Under the pieces are notes generated by a model. That model ran no database searches. It was given only the letters and a program-made list of their open reading frames with translations, and was not told the origin of the DNA. Below, piece after piece: positions 50,044 to 57,548 of a stretch of DNA of 64,000 nucleotides; the stretch's first letter is position 1, and each line of letters starts with the position of its first letter. A program made the position numbers and the translations under genes. The stretch is from an uncultured Prevotella sp. GTDB taxonomy: Bacteria; Bacteroidota; Bacteroidia; Bacteroidales; Bacteroidaceae. The DNA is taken from assembly GCA_946612625.1 (NCBI GenBank), contig CAMOEW010000003.1, forward strand, positions 1 to 64,000. Direction: 5' to 3'.

Positions 50044-50922
50044 CTAAATCTTATACAAATCCCCCGCCCTCATTCTCAGGAATTTCCCTACCGAAAGATA
50101 CGAGCTGAGCGTTGTGATTACGATGCCAAAGACAAACACTGCCACGCCTACGATTGCGAGTTCAACCCACGATACGAGTGTAAGTATTCCGGGGTTCTGC
50201 ACATACAGCCCATAGAATCCCACAGAAAGAAAGCAACATGCCAGGAAGGCTGCCACCACTCCTACTATTAGGGCTCTTCTGACAAACGGCCATCTGATGA
50301 ATCCCCACGAAGCCCCCACAAGTTTCATCGTATGTATGAGGAAGCGGCGCGAATAGATGCCCAACCTCACGGTATTGTTAATCAGCGCAAACGAAATAAA
50401 CGTCAGTAGAAGTGCCAGCACAAGCAGTATGAGGCTGAACTTTCGCAGGTTGCTGTTCACCTTGTCCATCAGGTCAACCTGATAGTCAACATCAGTAATG
50501 GCGGGATTCGCCTTCAATTCCTTCGAAATCCACTTCAGTGAATCCTTGTTGGCATAGTCGGCTTTCAGCTGCATTTCGATAGTGGCGGGAAAGGGATTAA
50601 ACCCTATGAACTCCGACGGGTCGCTGCCCAAAGCCTTGCTTTGCTCACGGTTTGCCTGTTCCTTGCTGATATAGTCTATCTGCTTAGCATACGGACGGTG
50701 GTATATGTCGCGCACAAGCAGATGACCATCATTGACTGTGAGAGTGTCGTTGACTACTGCTGTAACCATAAAGTTCTCCCTAAAGTATTTCGAGAGGTTG
50801 TGTGCCGTCAGTACAGAGAACACCACCAACCCCAGTAGCACGAGCACCATCGATGTACTTATACACAACGTAACAACCTGCAAACCACGATGTCCACTGG
50901 CATTTCTTGACTTTCTTCTCAT
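50044..50922 (-). CDS. ftsX: Cell division protein FtsX-like permease
   Basis: A 292-aa FtsX-type protein. With the FtsE ATPase it would couple the division ring to peptidoglycan hydrolases. Topology: a cytoplasmic start, one span (VVTLCISTSMVLVLLGLVVFS), an extracytoplasmic domain of about 120 residues, then three spans (about 165-190, 215-240, 255-280). It ends with LSSYLSVGKFLRMRAGDLYKI, typical of the family. No ftsE is adjacent here. It leads the conserved operon toward folK and has its own promoter. Confidence 0.9.
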   Translation of the reverse strand: MRRKSRNASGHRGLQVVTLCISTSMVLVLLGLVVFSVLTAHNLSKYFRENFMVTAVVNDTLTVNDGHLLVRDIYHRPYAKQIDYISKEQANREQSKALGSDPSEFIGFNPFPATIEMQLKADYANKDSLKWISKELKANPAITDVDYQVDLMDKVNSNLRKFSLILLVLALLLTFISFALINNTVRLGIYSRRFLIHTMKLVGASWGFIRWPFVRRALIVGVVAAFLACCFLSVGFYGLYVQNPGILTLVSWVELAIVGVAVFVFGIVITTLSSYLSVGKFLRMRAGDLYKI

Positions 50923-50954
50923 TCGCTCTTGTGTCTTTTAAGCCGAAATTGCTG

Positions 50955-50962
50955 CAAAATTA
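50955..50962 (-). promoter_or_regulatory. -7 box of the ftsX operon
   Basis: The minus strand reads TAATTTTG followed by CAGC, 32 nt before the ftsX ATG. Confidence 0.55.
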
Positions 50963-51026
50963 GCAATTTTTCCATTAACAATCAAGGAATTAATATTAAT
51001 TAACCTGCATTCTCTAAAATATTATG

Positions 51027-51034
51027 TACCTTTG
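51027..51034 (+). promoter_or_regulatory. -7 box of the radical SAM gene
   Basis: TACCTTTG followed by CATC lies 40 nt before the ATG at 51075. Confidence 0.6.
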
Positions 51035-51074
51035 CATCTGAAATTTAAAATTTATCAAATAGTAAATTGTATAT

Positions 51075-51851
51075 ATGACAGTAATATATCCATCGCCCAT
51101 CTTCGGGCCCGTACATAGCCGTCGCTTAGGCGTTTCTTTGGGCATCAATCTTCTCCCTTCCGACGGAAAGGTATGCACGTTCGACTGTATCTACTGCGAA
51201 TGTGGCTACAACGACCAGCGCCGGCCTAAGGCAAAGATGCCTACACGCGAAGAGGTAGCAGCGGCACTTGAGGCAAAGCTGAAAGACATGCAGGCCAACG
51301 GTCCGCACCCCGACGTGCTTACATTTGCCGGCAATGGCGAGCCGACAGCCAATCCTCACTTCCCGGAAATTATCGACGACGTAATCCGACTGCGCGATAA
51401 GTATTTCCCCAATGCTAAGGTCAGCGTTCTTTCAAATGCCACACTCTCCTATCGTCAGCAAATTCACGCAGCTCTGATGAAGGTTGACAACAACATACAG
51501 AAACTCGACACCGTCAGTCCTGCATATATAAATAAGGTGGACCGACCTGTGGGCGACGGCTATAATGTAGATGCCGTCATCGACAGTCTGAAGCGCTTCC
51601 GGGGGCACTGCATCATCCAGACGATGTTCATGAAGGGCGAGTTTGAGGGCGAAAGCGTTGACAATACTACCGAAGAATACGTAAATCCGTGGCTTAAAGC
51701 GGTAACGGAAATAAAACCACAGGAAGTAATGGTATATACCATCGACCGCGAGACTCCCGCCCATCATCTTCAGAAAGCCACACACGAGGAACTTGACAGC
51801 ATTCGCGAACGCGTTGTTGCTGCCGGCATCCCTTGCCAGGCCAGTTACTGA
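51075..51851 (+). CDS. Radical SAM protein of unknown substrate
   Basis: A 258-aa radical SAM enzyme. The 4Fe-4S cluster motif is C34-x3-C38-x2-C41 (VCTFDCIYCECG), preceded by SRRLGVSLGINLLPSDGK, the family's characteristic start. VLTFAGNGEPTANPHF is the GGE-like SAM-binding segment. The architecture matches a widespread family of stand-alone radical SAM proteins without known substrate. Other Fe-S sites are not apparent. It is a single gene; its stop codon is followed after one base by a 41-bp tandem repeat. Confidence 0.88.
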   Translation: MTVIYPSPIFGPVHSRRLGVSLGINLLPSDGKVCTFDCIYCECGYNDQRRPKAKMPTREEVAAALEAKLKDMQANGPHPDVLTFAGNGEPTANPHFPEIIDDVIRLRDKYFPNAKVSVLSNATLSYRQQIHAALMKVDNNIQKLDTVSPAYINKVDRPVGDGYNVDAVIDSLKRFRGHCIIQTMFMKGEFEGESVDNTTEEYVNPWLKAVTEIKPQEVMVYTIDRETPAHHLQKATHEELDSIRERVVAAGIPCQASY

Positions 51852-51852
51852 C

Positions 51853-52033
51853 GACAGCATTTCCATGATTTCGGAATTCCTATCGTTCGGAATGACAGCA
51901 TTTCCATGATTTCGGAATTAGCGTCGCTCCGAACGACAGCATTTCCACAATTCAGGAATTCCCGTCGTTCGGAATGACAGCTTTTCCGCAATCTCAGAAT
52001 TCACGATGTTCAGAACGACAGTATTTTCTGCGG
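51853..52033 (+). repeat. Four and a half copies of a 41-bp tandem repeat
   Basis: Units start at 51853, 51894, 51935, 51976 and 52017 (last one partial), exactly 41 bp apart. Each begins GACAGCATTTCC or a close variant, has GGAATT in the middle and ends TTCGGAAT or similar. Copies 1-3 are most alike; copy 4 and the partial copy 5 have drifted. Each unit contains short inverted pairs (TTCC...GGAA) and could fold into small hairpins. The unit length is not a multiple of three, and the array lies in a non-coding stretch. Confidence 0.9.
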
Positions 52034-52051
52034 CCAGACATACTTTAAAAC

Positions 52052-52080
52052 AAAACAGACGGGAAATTCTCGCCTGTTTT
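52052..52080. terminator. Probable terminator between convergent genes
   Basis: AAAACAG (52052-52058) pairs with CTGTTTT (52074-52080), extended by a few inner pairs with one mismatch and one G-U. It serves the radical SAM gene and the secreted protein gene converging from the right. Confidence 0.6.
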
Positions 52081-52103
52081 ATCTTAATTTAATTAATCTT
52101 TTC

Positions 52104-53510
52104 TTACTTAATCACGACCTTCTTTCCATTAACGATGTAGAGACCCTTCACTGGAGCAGCTACACGCTGGCCGTTGAGGTTGAAGATTTCATTAGCAGCA
52201 GAAACTACGTCAGCCTTTGCCGCGATGGTGTTGATGGCTGAAGGAACTGTGCCCTTCGTCTGCCATACTTTCACGTTGCTGACAACCTTACCGGCTGATA
52301 TCTCGAAGCCAACCATTCCGTCAGCATCAACGAGATAAACATGGTGTCCATCCTCTTCAATCCATGGCGTCTTCTCTGCACCGTCGTCCTCACCGTCGTT
52401 CTGAGTGAAGAAGTTCGTGCCGCTGTTATGAGTAAACTCGACAATCTGTCCTGCCTTAACGTCGCAGATGGCAGCACAACGGCCGGCACCCGAACCCAAA
52501 GCCAGACCTTCGTCGGTCATAGACCAGCCCTTATTACTTGAAAGAACAGCCTGGATTGCAATGCTTGTCAGGCCCTCGTTTGTACAACGAAATACAGCAT
52601 TATTCACAGAGTTGACCTTATTCCAGATATTGCCTATTGACTCAGACTCTATTGTAATGTCAGCGGCACCGTAAGAAGCAAAATCATACTCAGCAGCCAC
52701 TTCGTAATTGTCGCTGTTGAACGCTTTCTTGACAACGATGTTCGCAGTGTCTCTGTATTCCGGTTGACTGTCATCGGCCTTCCAGCTGAACACGATCTCT
52801 GTCGCTCCCTCTGCAACTCCTGTGACTACGCCAGCTTCATCGACGGTTGCTACGCTCTCGTCCAAGCTCTTCCATGCGCCGTTGAATGTACCGCCCTTGA
52901 ACTCTCCGGTAAATGCCTGAGGATTGCCAATTTCAACGACCTTCTTTGCAGGAGTAATAACTGTGGACAACGGTGTGTCTGAAGTAGCCTCTGTGTATTC
53001 GATAGTCCACGTGGCATTTATCTGATTACCGCTAGAATTTGTGTTGTCAAAATAGAATGCAATAGAGGTCTTTGCCTCAATACCTGAGATATAGACATGA
53101 CCAGAAGTGCTTTCACCCTTTGCCGGGAATCCCACATGTTCGTATGCACTGGCATCCAACTCGACACCGTCAACCTCAACCTTAGTCACGGAAATGCACG
53201 GCTCAGTGGCATTATCCTTCAATACATAGTTAGAGATTCCGTCAAGGCTGAATGCATTGATAACGTAACCGGCATTAACGTTGAATACGGCACGGGCACC
53301 GTCGCTACCTGTACGCAGCTTTAAGCCTTTGCCTAACATATCGCCGGCCTGTGTGCTTCCTCCACCTGCGATGTATGTTCCAGGCAGTGTATAGCTTATG
53401 CCTTTGAGGTCAGTGTCTTTTGCACCTCCACTCTTGAGCTGTTCTGTAAGCGCGAAAGTCGAACTGGCGGCAAATACCGTCAATGCGAATAAAGTAAATA
53501 GTTTCTTCAT
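52104..53510 (-). CDS. Secreted protein with BIG2-like domain and sorting tail
   Basis: A 468-aa secreted protein of unknown role. The signal peptide is MKKLFTLFALTVFAASSTFA. Residues about 25-170 are beta-rich without a recognised domain. Residues about 178-262 resemble a bacterial Ig-like BIG2 domain (SLDESVATVDEAGVVTGVAEGATEI in essence). Residues about 275-420 are another beta-sandwich. The last 30 residues, IFNLNGQRVAAPVKGLYIVNGKKVVIK, are the T9SS-like sorting tail also seen on the neighbouring 518-aa protein and two PL11 lyases. It follows the 518-aa gene by 79 bp with a hairpin between but no clear promoter, so co-transcription is likely. Confidence 0.75.
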   Translation of the reverse strand: MKKLFTLFALTVFAASSTFALTEQLKSGGAKDTDLKGISYTLPGTYIAGGGSTQAGDMLGKGLKLRTGSDGARAVFNVNAGYVINAFSLDGISNYVLKDNATEPCISVTKVEVDGVELDASAYEHVGFPAKGESTSGHVYISGIEAKTSIAFYFDNTNSSGNQINATWTIEYTEATSDTPLSTVITPAKKVVEIGNPQAFTGEFKGGTFNGAWKSLDESVATVDEAGVVTGVAEGATEIVFSWKADDSQPEYRDTANIVVKKAFNSDNYEVAAEYDFASYGAADITIESESIGNIWNKVNSVNNAVFRCTNEGLTSIAIQAVLSSNKGWSMTDEGLALGSGAGRCAAICDVKAGQIVEFTHNSGTNFFTQNDGEDDGAEKTPWIEEDGHHVYLVDADGMVGFEISAGKVVSNVKVWQTKGTVPSAINTIAAKADVVSAANEIFNLNGQRVAAPVKGLYIVNGKKVVIK

Positions 53511-53541
53511 AATGTGTTAGTTTTTGAGTGTTAGTAATAGT

Positions 53542-53569
53542 GGGCGAGGAAGCATATTGTTCCTCGCCC
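53542..53569 (-). terminator. Intercistronic hairpin between two secreted-protein genes
   Basis: GGGCGAGGAA (53542-53551) pairs with TTCCTCGCCC (53560-53569). On the minus strand no T run follows, so it may be a processing or stabilising hairpin that only partly reduces transcription into the next gene. Confidence 0.5.
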
Positions 53570-53589
53570 AGGTTTTTTAAAGAATAAAA

Positions 53590-55146
53590 TTATTTCAGGA
53601 TTACCTTCTTGCCATTAACAATGTAGAGACCTTTCACTGGAGCAGCTACACGCTGGCCGTTGAGGTTGAATACCTCATTCTTAACAGCATTCTCGCTCTT
53701 AGCAGCGACAGATGTGATACCGGTTGCGACTCCTGCTGTCTTCTTGATATACAGCCAGTCGATGGCATTGGTCTTTGAACCACCGGCAAGGAGCTTAACC
53801 GTTACTGTTGACTTAACTTCGAACTCTGCCGTTGAAAGTTCATTGTGATAACCATTGGATGTCGATGTGAGAGTAAATGTCTCTTCACCTACAGAGAACT
53901 TTGACGAACCCATTGCAGAAGTCGGTGTAAAGAGGTCGGCTGTGAGAATATACTTTCCTGGCTCAAGAGTGGTGATTTCAACATCTTCTGCATCGGCAAA
54001 TCCAACTGCTCCACCGAAGCTGCGGATATCTGCATAGTTGGAATTTGAAGCAGTAGCACCATCAAGAGCCTCACCCTCTGAATAGAATACGATCGAACCA
54101 ATATCCGACTTCGTGTAGGTCACGGTCTCCTCAGTGTCAGGATCTTCCAAGACGAAGCTTATACCATACCATGGATTAGAACCCTGTTTGGGGCAATTGT
54201 ATAGAGAATCATCCACTAAGACGAAGTGAGGATAGTATGCCACAACTGTCTCACCTAAGAAATCCTCACCCTCGACAATTGTTGTTCCAAGATTGCTCTT
54301 TACGCTATAATTATACTTGGGTGCCTCGCTGAAAACAAGCGTGATAACATTATTGGCCGGTTCCTTTACCAGAGTGATTGTCTTATTGCCGCTTTCATAG
54401 ATGTACTTCTTGTCGTTCACCTTAAATGCTGCCATATCTTCAGCTGAAGCTGTAGCGGTCTCGCCAATGGTGCCGTCATAAACGACAGGATCCTTGATGG
54501 CAGCAGTTCCGTCGGTGAATTCAACGGTATATGTTGTCTGGCTTGAAGCGTCGGCTGTTGTAATCACAAGTGCAGGAGCCTTTTCTGCGGAACCTTTTCC
54601 ATAGAGGTCAGCACCGCCGGCATTTCCCGTCCACTGGAAAATAATATAGCTCTGACCTTGGCCTGCAATATCCTTAACGGCATCGGTAACGTCAAATGTC
54701 AGAGGACCACGGTCGCCAGTACCACCGGTAGGAGCTGATGCAACAGCCTTGCCCGAACGATCAGATGTATAACGCAAATCTTTTCCTGTCTGACCTGCAA
54801 ACGTATCATAATCGATAGTGAAGTCCTTCTTCATGTAATAGATAATATCATTACGGCTTGCACGTCCACCCTGATTTACATAATACGTAAGTTCAGCCTT
54901 TGTTACCGAATGGCCCTCCGGAATTTGATAAGAGAACTGAGCGTATGCACATCCTGCCCAAGAACCTGCAGCATCATTATTGTAATGTTCTTTTTCAGCA
55001 TCAACTGTTGAAGCACCGGTGTTGCTGCCCCATTGTGCACCTGCCGTATGATCGAGAGTTGCATTAATCTCGTCGGCAACAGCATAATTTGTACCTGCAA
55101 CGAATGCTACAACTACAAATAATGATTTAAGTAAATTTTTCCTCAT
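53590..55146 (-). CDS. Secreted protein with DNRLRE/CBM96-like N-terminal domain and sorting tail
   Basis: A 518-aa secreted protein. The signal peptide is MRKNLLKSLFVVVAFVAGTNYAVA. Residues about 25-195 form a jelly-roll resembling DNRLRE/CBM96 modules (FSYQIPEGHSVTKAELTYYV ... GPLTFDVTDAVKDI ... YIIFQW), which bind polysaccharides. A middle beta-rich region of unknown type and a carbohydrate-binding-like region (about 345-465) follow. The end is FNLNGQRVAAPVKGLYIVNGKKVILK, the T9SS-like sorting tail. No catalytic residues are recognisable, so a binding or adhesive function is inferred. A -7 box TACCTTTG lies about 50 nt upstream. Confidence 0.7.
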   Translation of the reverse strand: MRKNLLKSLFVVVAFVAGTNYAVADEINATLDHTAGAQWGSNTGASTVDAEKEHYNNDAAGSWAGCAYAQFSYQIPEGHSVTKAELTYYVNQGGRASRNDIIYYMKKDFTIDYDTFAGQTGKDLRYTSDRSGKAVASAPTGGTGDRGPLTFDVTDAVKDIAGQGQSYIIFQWTGNAGGADLYGKGSAEKAPALVITTADASSQTTYTVEFTDGTAAIKDPVVYDGTIGETATASAEDMAAFKVNDKKYIYESGNKTITLVKEPANNVITLVFSEAPKYNYSVKSNLGTTIVEGEDFLGETVVAYYPHFVLVDDSLYNCPKQGSNPWYGISFVLEDPDTEETVTYTKSDIGSIVFYSEGEALDGATASNSNYADIRSFGGAVGFADAEDVEITTLEPGKYILTADLFTPTSAMGSSKFSVGEETFTLTSTSNGYHNELSTAEFEVKSTVTVKLLAGGSKTNAIDWLYIKKTAGVATGITSVAAKSENAVKNEVFNLNGQRVAAPVKGLYIVNGKKVILK

Positions 55147-55194
55147 AACGATAGATTTTTTTTTGTTAGCTAATGATAGTTATTTAAAACGAGT

Positions 55195-55202
55195 CAAAGG
55201 TA
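55195..55202 (-). promoter_or_regulatory. -7 box of the secreted-protein pair
   Basis: The minus strand reads TACCTTTG followed by ACTCG, 48 nt before the ATG at 55146. Confidence 0.55.
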
Positions 55203-55288
55203 AGTATTTTTATTTATTCCCGTTCACAAAATGACGTTATGATATGATTATTTAACTTTTTTTATACCGTTCCCTGACTGTTTATATT

Positions 55289-56068
55289 CTAAAGTTTTGA
55301 GATGATTCCCTGTTTGGTACCCTTGATGAACTCTATTATCTTCCGAATCTCGGGACTGTCGGGCACCTGTTCCTCTATCTGCAGCACGGCATCGAAGACG
55401 CTCGTCTGTCCATGGAACACAAGGCGGTAGGCATTGGCGATATGCTTTAGCACCTTGTCGTCGATGCCGTAAGCCGAACACATAGTGGTATTGACGCCTC
55501 CGTAGGTATTCTTATTGGTTGCCACGATATATGGCGGCACATCCTTCGAGAAGGTTGTTCCTGCCTGGATCATCGCACCCTCGCCCACACGGGTGTTAGG
55601 ATTTTCAATGACGCTCGACGAGAAAATCACGCCGTTGCTTATCTGGCAGTCACCGGCAATCTTAGTGCCGTAGCCAAAGACGCAGTGGTTGCCCACCTTA
55701 GTGTCATGGCTGATATGCGCACCTTCCATCAGGAAGTTGTCGTCGCCGATTACGGTCTTGCCACCGGTATGCGTGGCACGGTTGATTACAACATTCTCGC
55801 GGATGATGTTGTTGTTGCCAATGATACACTCCGACTTCTCGCCCCGGAAGTTGAAATCCTGTGGCAAGGCTCCGACTACGGCTCCCTGGTGCACCTTGTT
55901 GTTCTTGCCCATACGCGTACCATTTAATATACTTACGAACGGGAAAATGATACATTCGTCGCCAATCTCTACATCGCCCTCAATATAGACGAAGGGGAAT
56001 ATCTTACAGTTGTTGCCGATTTTCGCTCTTGGGTCAATCTCGGCCTTGTTGCTTATTTCGCTTGCCAT
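55289..56068 (-). CDS. lpxA: Acyl-ACP:UDP-N-acetylglucosamine O-acyltransferase
   Basis: LpxA attaches the first 3-hydroxyacyl chain to UDP-GlcNAc in lipid A synthesis. The 259-aa protein starts MASEISNKAEIDPRAKIG; an ATG three codons upstream is an alternative start. Left-handed beta-helix hexapeptides run through residues 10-185 (CIIFPFVSILNGTRMG, CIIGNNNIIRENVVINRATH, GAHISHDTKVGNHCVFG with the catalytic His of the H-x-x-H-D region). A helical C-terminus follows. It comes 30 bp after the efflux outer-membrane gene and is the last of that minus-strand series. It is not next to lpxC-fabZ or lpxD, where it is usually found. Confidence 0.93.
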   Translation of the reverse strand: MASEISNKAEIDPRAKIGNNCKIFPFVYIEGDVEIGDECIIFPFVSILNGTRMGKNNKVHQGAVVGALPQDFNFRGEKSECIIGNNNIIRENVVINRATHTGGKTVIGDDNFLMEGAHISHDTKVGNHCVFGYGTKIAGDCQISNGVIFSSSVIENPNTRVGEGAMIQAGTTFSKDVPPYIVATNKNTYGGVNTTMCSAYGIDDKVLKHIANAYRLVFHGQTSVFDAVLQIEEQVPDSPEIRKIIEFIKGTKQGIISKL

Positions 56069-56098
56069 AATTATCAATTTTTAATTTTCAGTTATCAA

Positions 56099-57508
56099 TC
56101 ATTTCCCTCCTCCTCCAAGAGCCTGGTATAGACTTACTACAGCCTGCATCTTATTGAAGTCGTCGGCAGCCTTCGAAAGCTGAGAAGCGAGGAGCTGCGT
56201 CTCGGCAGTGAGAACTTCGAGATAAGAGGCTCCGCTGCTCTTGTAGAGAGCCTTTGTGTCTTCTACGTTCTGGCGAAGTACGGCAGTGCGCTGTTCCTCG
56301 ACACGGCTGTTGGCATCATAGCTGTTGTAGTTAACGAGAGCATTGCTCACCTCGGTACCGGCCTTCAGCACCGCGTTCTGCCACGTGTTAAACGCTTGTT
56401 CATACTGGATTTTACTCACTTTCAGTTTAGCAATAAGCGCCCCGCGCTGGAACACCGGCTGCGTGAGGTTGGCGAAAAGATTACCGAACCACTTGCCGGG
56501 ATTCACTGTGCCACCCTGGTTGCCAAACGATATAGAGGCACCTATACTGATGTTAGGATAGAACTGCGAGCGTGCTGTCTGCACATCGTGGAAGCACGAG
56601 GCGAGCTTCATCTCGGCAGCATGAACATCAGGACGGTTCTGAAGCAACTGGCCGCCCACGCCGGTTGCGAACTGCTGCGGCAGATGCTGTGCGTCAAGAG
56701 TGGAACGCGGGATTTGCTGCCCGGCCTGTCCGATGAGCACGCAGAGAGCATTCTCGGCGGCACGTATCTGACGGCGGAACTCTGTGGCCTGTGTCTGAGT
56801 CGAGAGATATTGTGCCTCGGCACTCTGAACACTTGTCGAGCGCATACGTCCAAGCTGATACTGCAGTTTCATCATCTCCCATGTCTCTTTTGCCATCTGC
56901 CCCATCTCCTCGGTCAGTGCCAGCTGGCGGTCGAGCATCAACAGAGTGTAATAGCTGTTGGCAATACCGCTGATGAGACTGGCACGCACTGCCATCTGGT
57001 TGTCCTTCATGGCAAGAAGCGTCATCTGAGTGGAACGCTTCTGCGAAAGGATATTGCCGAAGAGGTCGAGCGTCCAGCTTGCAGATGCCGGGAAGCTGTA
57101 TGAGTTGGTAGCTGTGGCGCCATCGGCAAACATCTTGCTCGTGGAAGCCATCTGTCCGTTCTGTTGCCCGATGTTGACTGCAGGCAGAAAGGCGAGTTTG
57201 GCTGCCTTGAGCATCGACTCATATATCTGAACGTTGAGCGCAGCGTTGAGCAGATCGGTATTCTTCTGCAAACCCTGTTCGATGAGCGACTGCAATTGTG
57301 GGTCGGTAAAGATCTCACGCCAAGGCAGGTTGCCGAAGTTGGCAGTGTCGGCCTGAGCTACAAGCGTATCGGCATCGTTGTGGGCATCGCGGATAAGGCC
57401 CGCAACATTTACATCCGGACGCTCATACTTGTTATACAATCCACAGCTGGAGAGTAGCGCAGCAAAAGCCACGAAATTTAAAACTTTAAGAATCTTATTA
57501 TGTTTCAT
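56099..57508 (-). CDS. Outer-membrane efflux lipoprotein (TolC/OprM/NodT family)
   Basis: A 469-aa outer-membrane channel of a tripartite RND pump. The signal ends in the lipobox LLSSC with Cys at residue 22. The mature protein shows two repeated halves of long helices with the family motifs LPWREIFTDPQLQSLIEQGLQKN, FGNILSQKRSTQ, RPDVHAAEMKLAS and FGNLFANLTQPVFQRGALIAKL. It follows the RND pump gene by 40 bp and is followed by lpxA. Length is normal for the family. Confidence 0.93.
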   Translation of the reverse strand: MKHNKILKVLNFVAFAALLSSCGLYNKYERPDVNVAGLIRDAHNDADTLVAQADTANFGNLPWREIFTDPQLQSLIEQGLQKNTDLLNAALNVQIYESMLKAAKLAFLPAVNIGQQNGQMASTSKMFADGATATNSYSFPASASWTLDLFGNILSQKRSTQMTLLAMKDNQMAVRASLISGIANSYYTLLMLDRQLALTEEMGQMAKETWEMMKLQYQLGRMRSTSVQSAEAQYLSTQTQATEFRRQIRAAENALCVLIGQAGQQIPRSTLDAQHLPQQFATGVGGQLLQNRPDVHAAEMKLASCFHDVQTARSQFYPNISIGASISFGNQGGTVNPGKWFGNLFANLTQPVFQRGALIAKLKVSKIQYEQAFNTWQNAVLKAGTEVSNALVNYNSYDANSRVEEQRTAVLRQNVEDTKALYKSSGASYLEVLTAETQLLASQLSKAADDFNKMQAVVSLYQALGGGGK

Positions 57509-57548
57509 AACACTTCTACTTTACTCCTTATATTACTTTACTTATTTA

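Noticed and set aside
51853-52033. CRISPR array
   Set aside because: Units are contiguous degenerate 41-bp repeats without unique spacers, and no cas genes are present.
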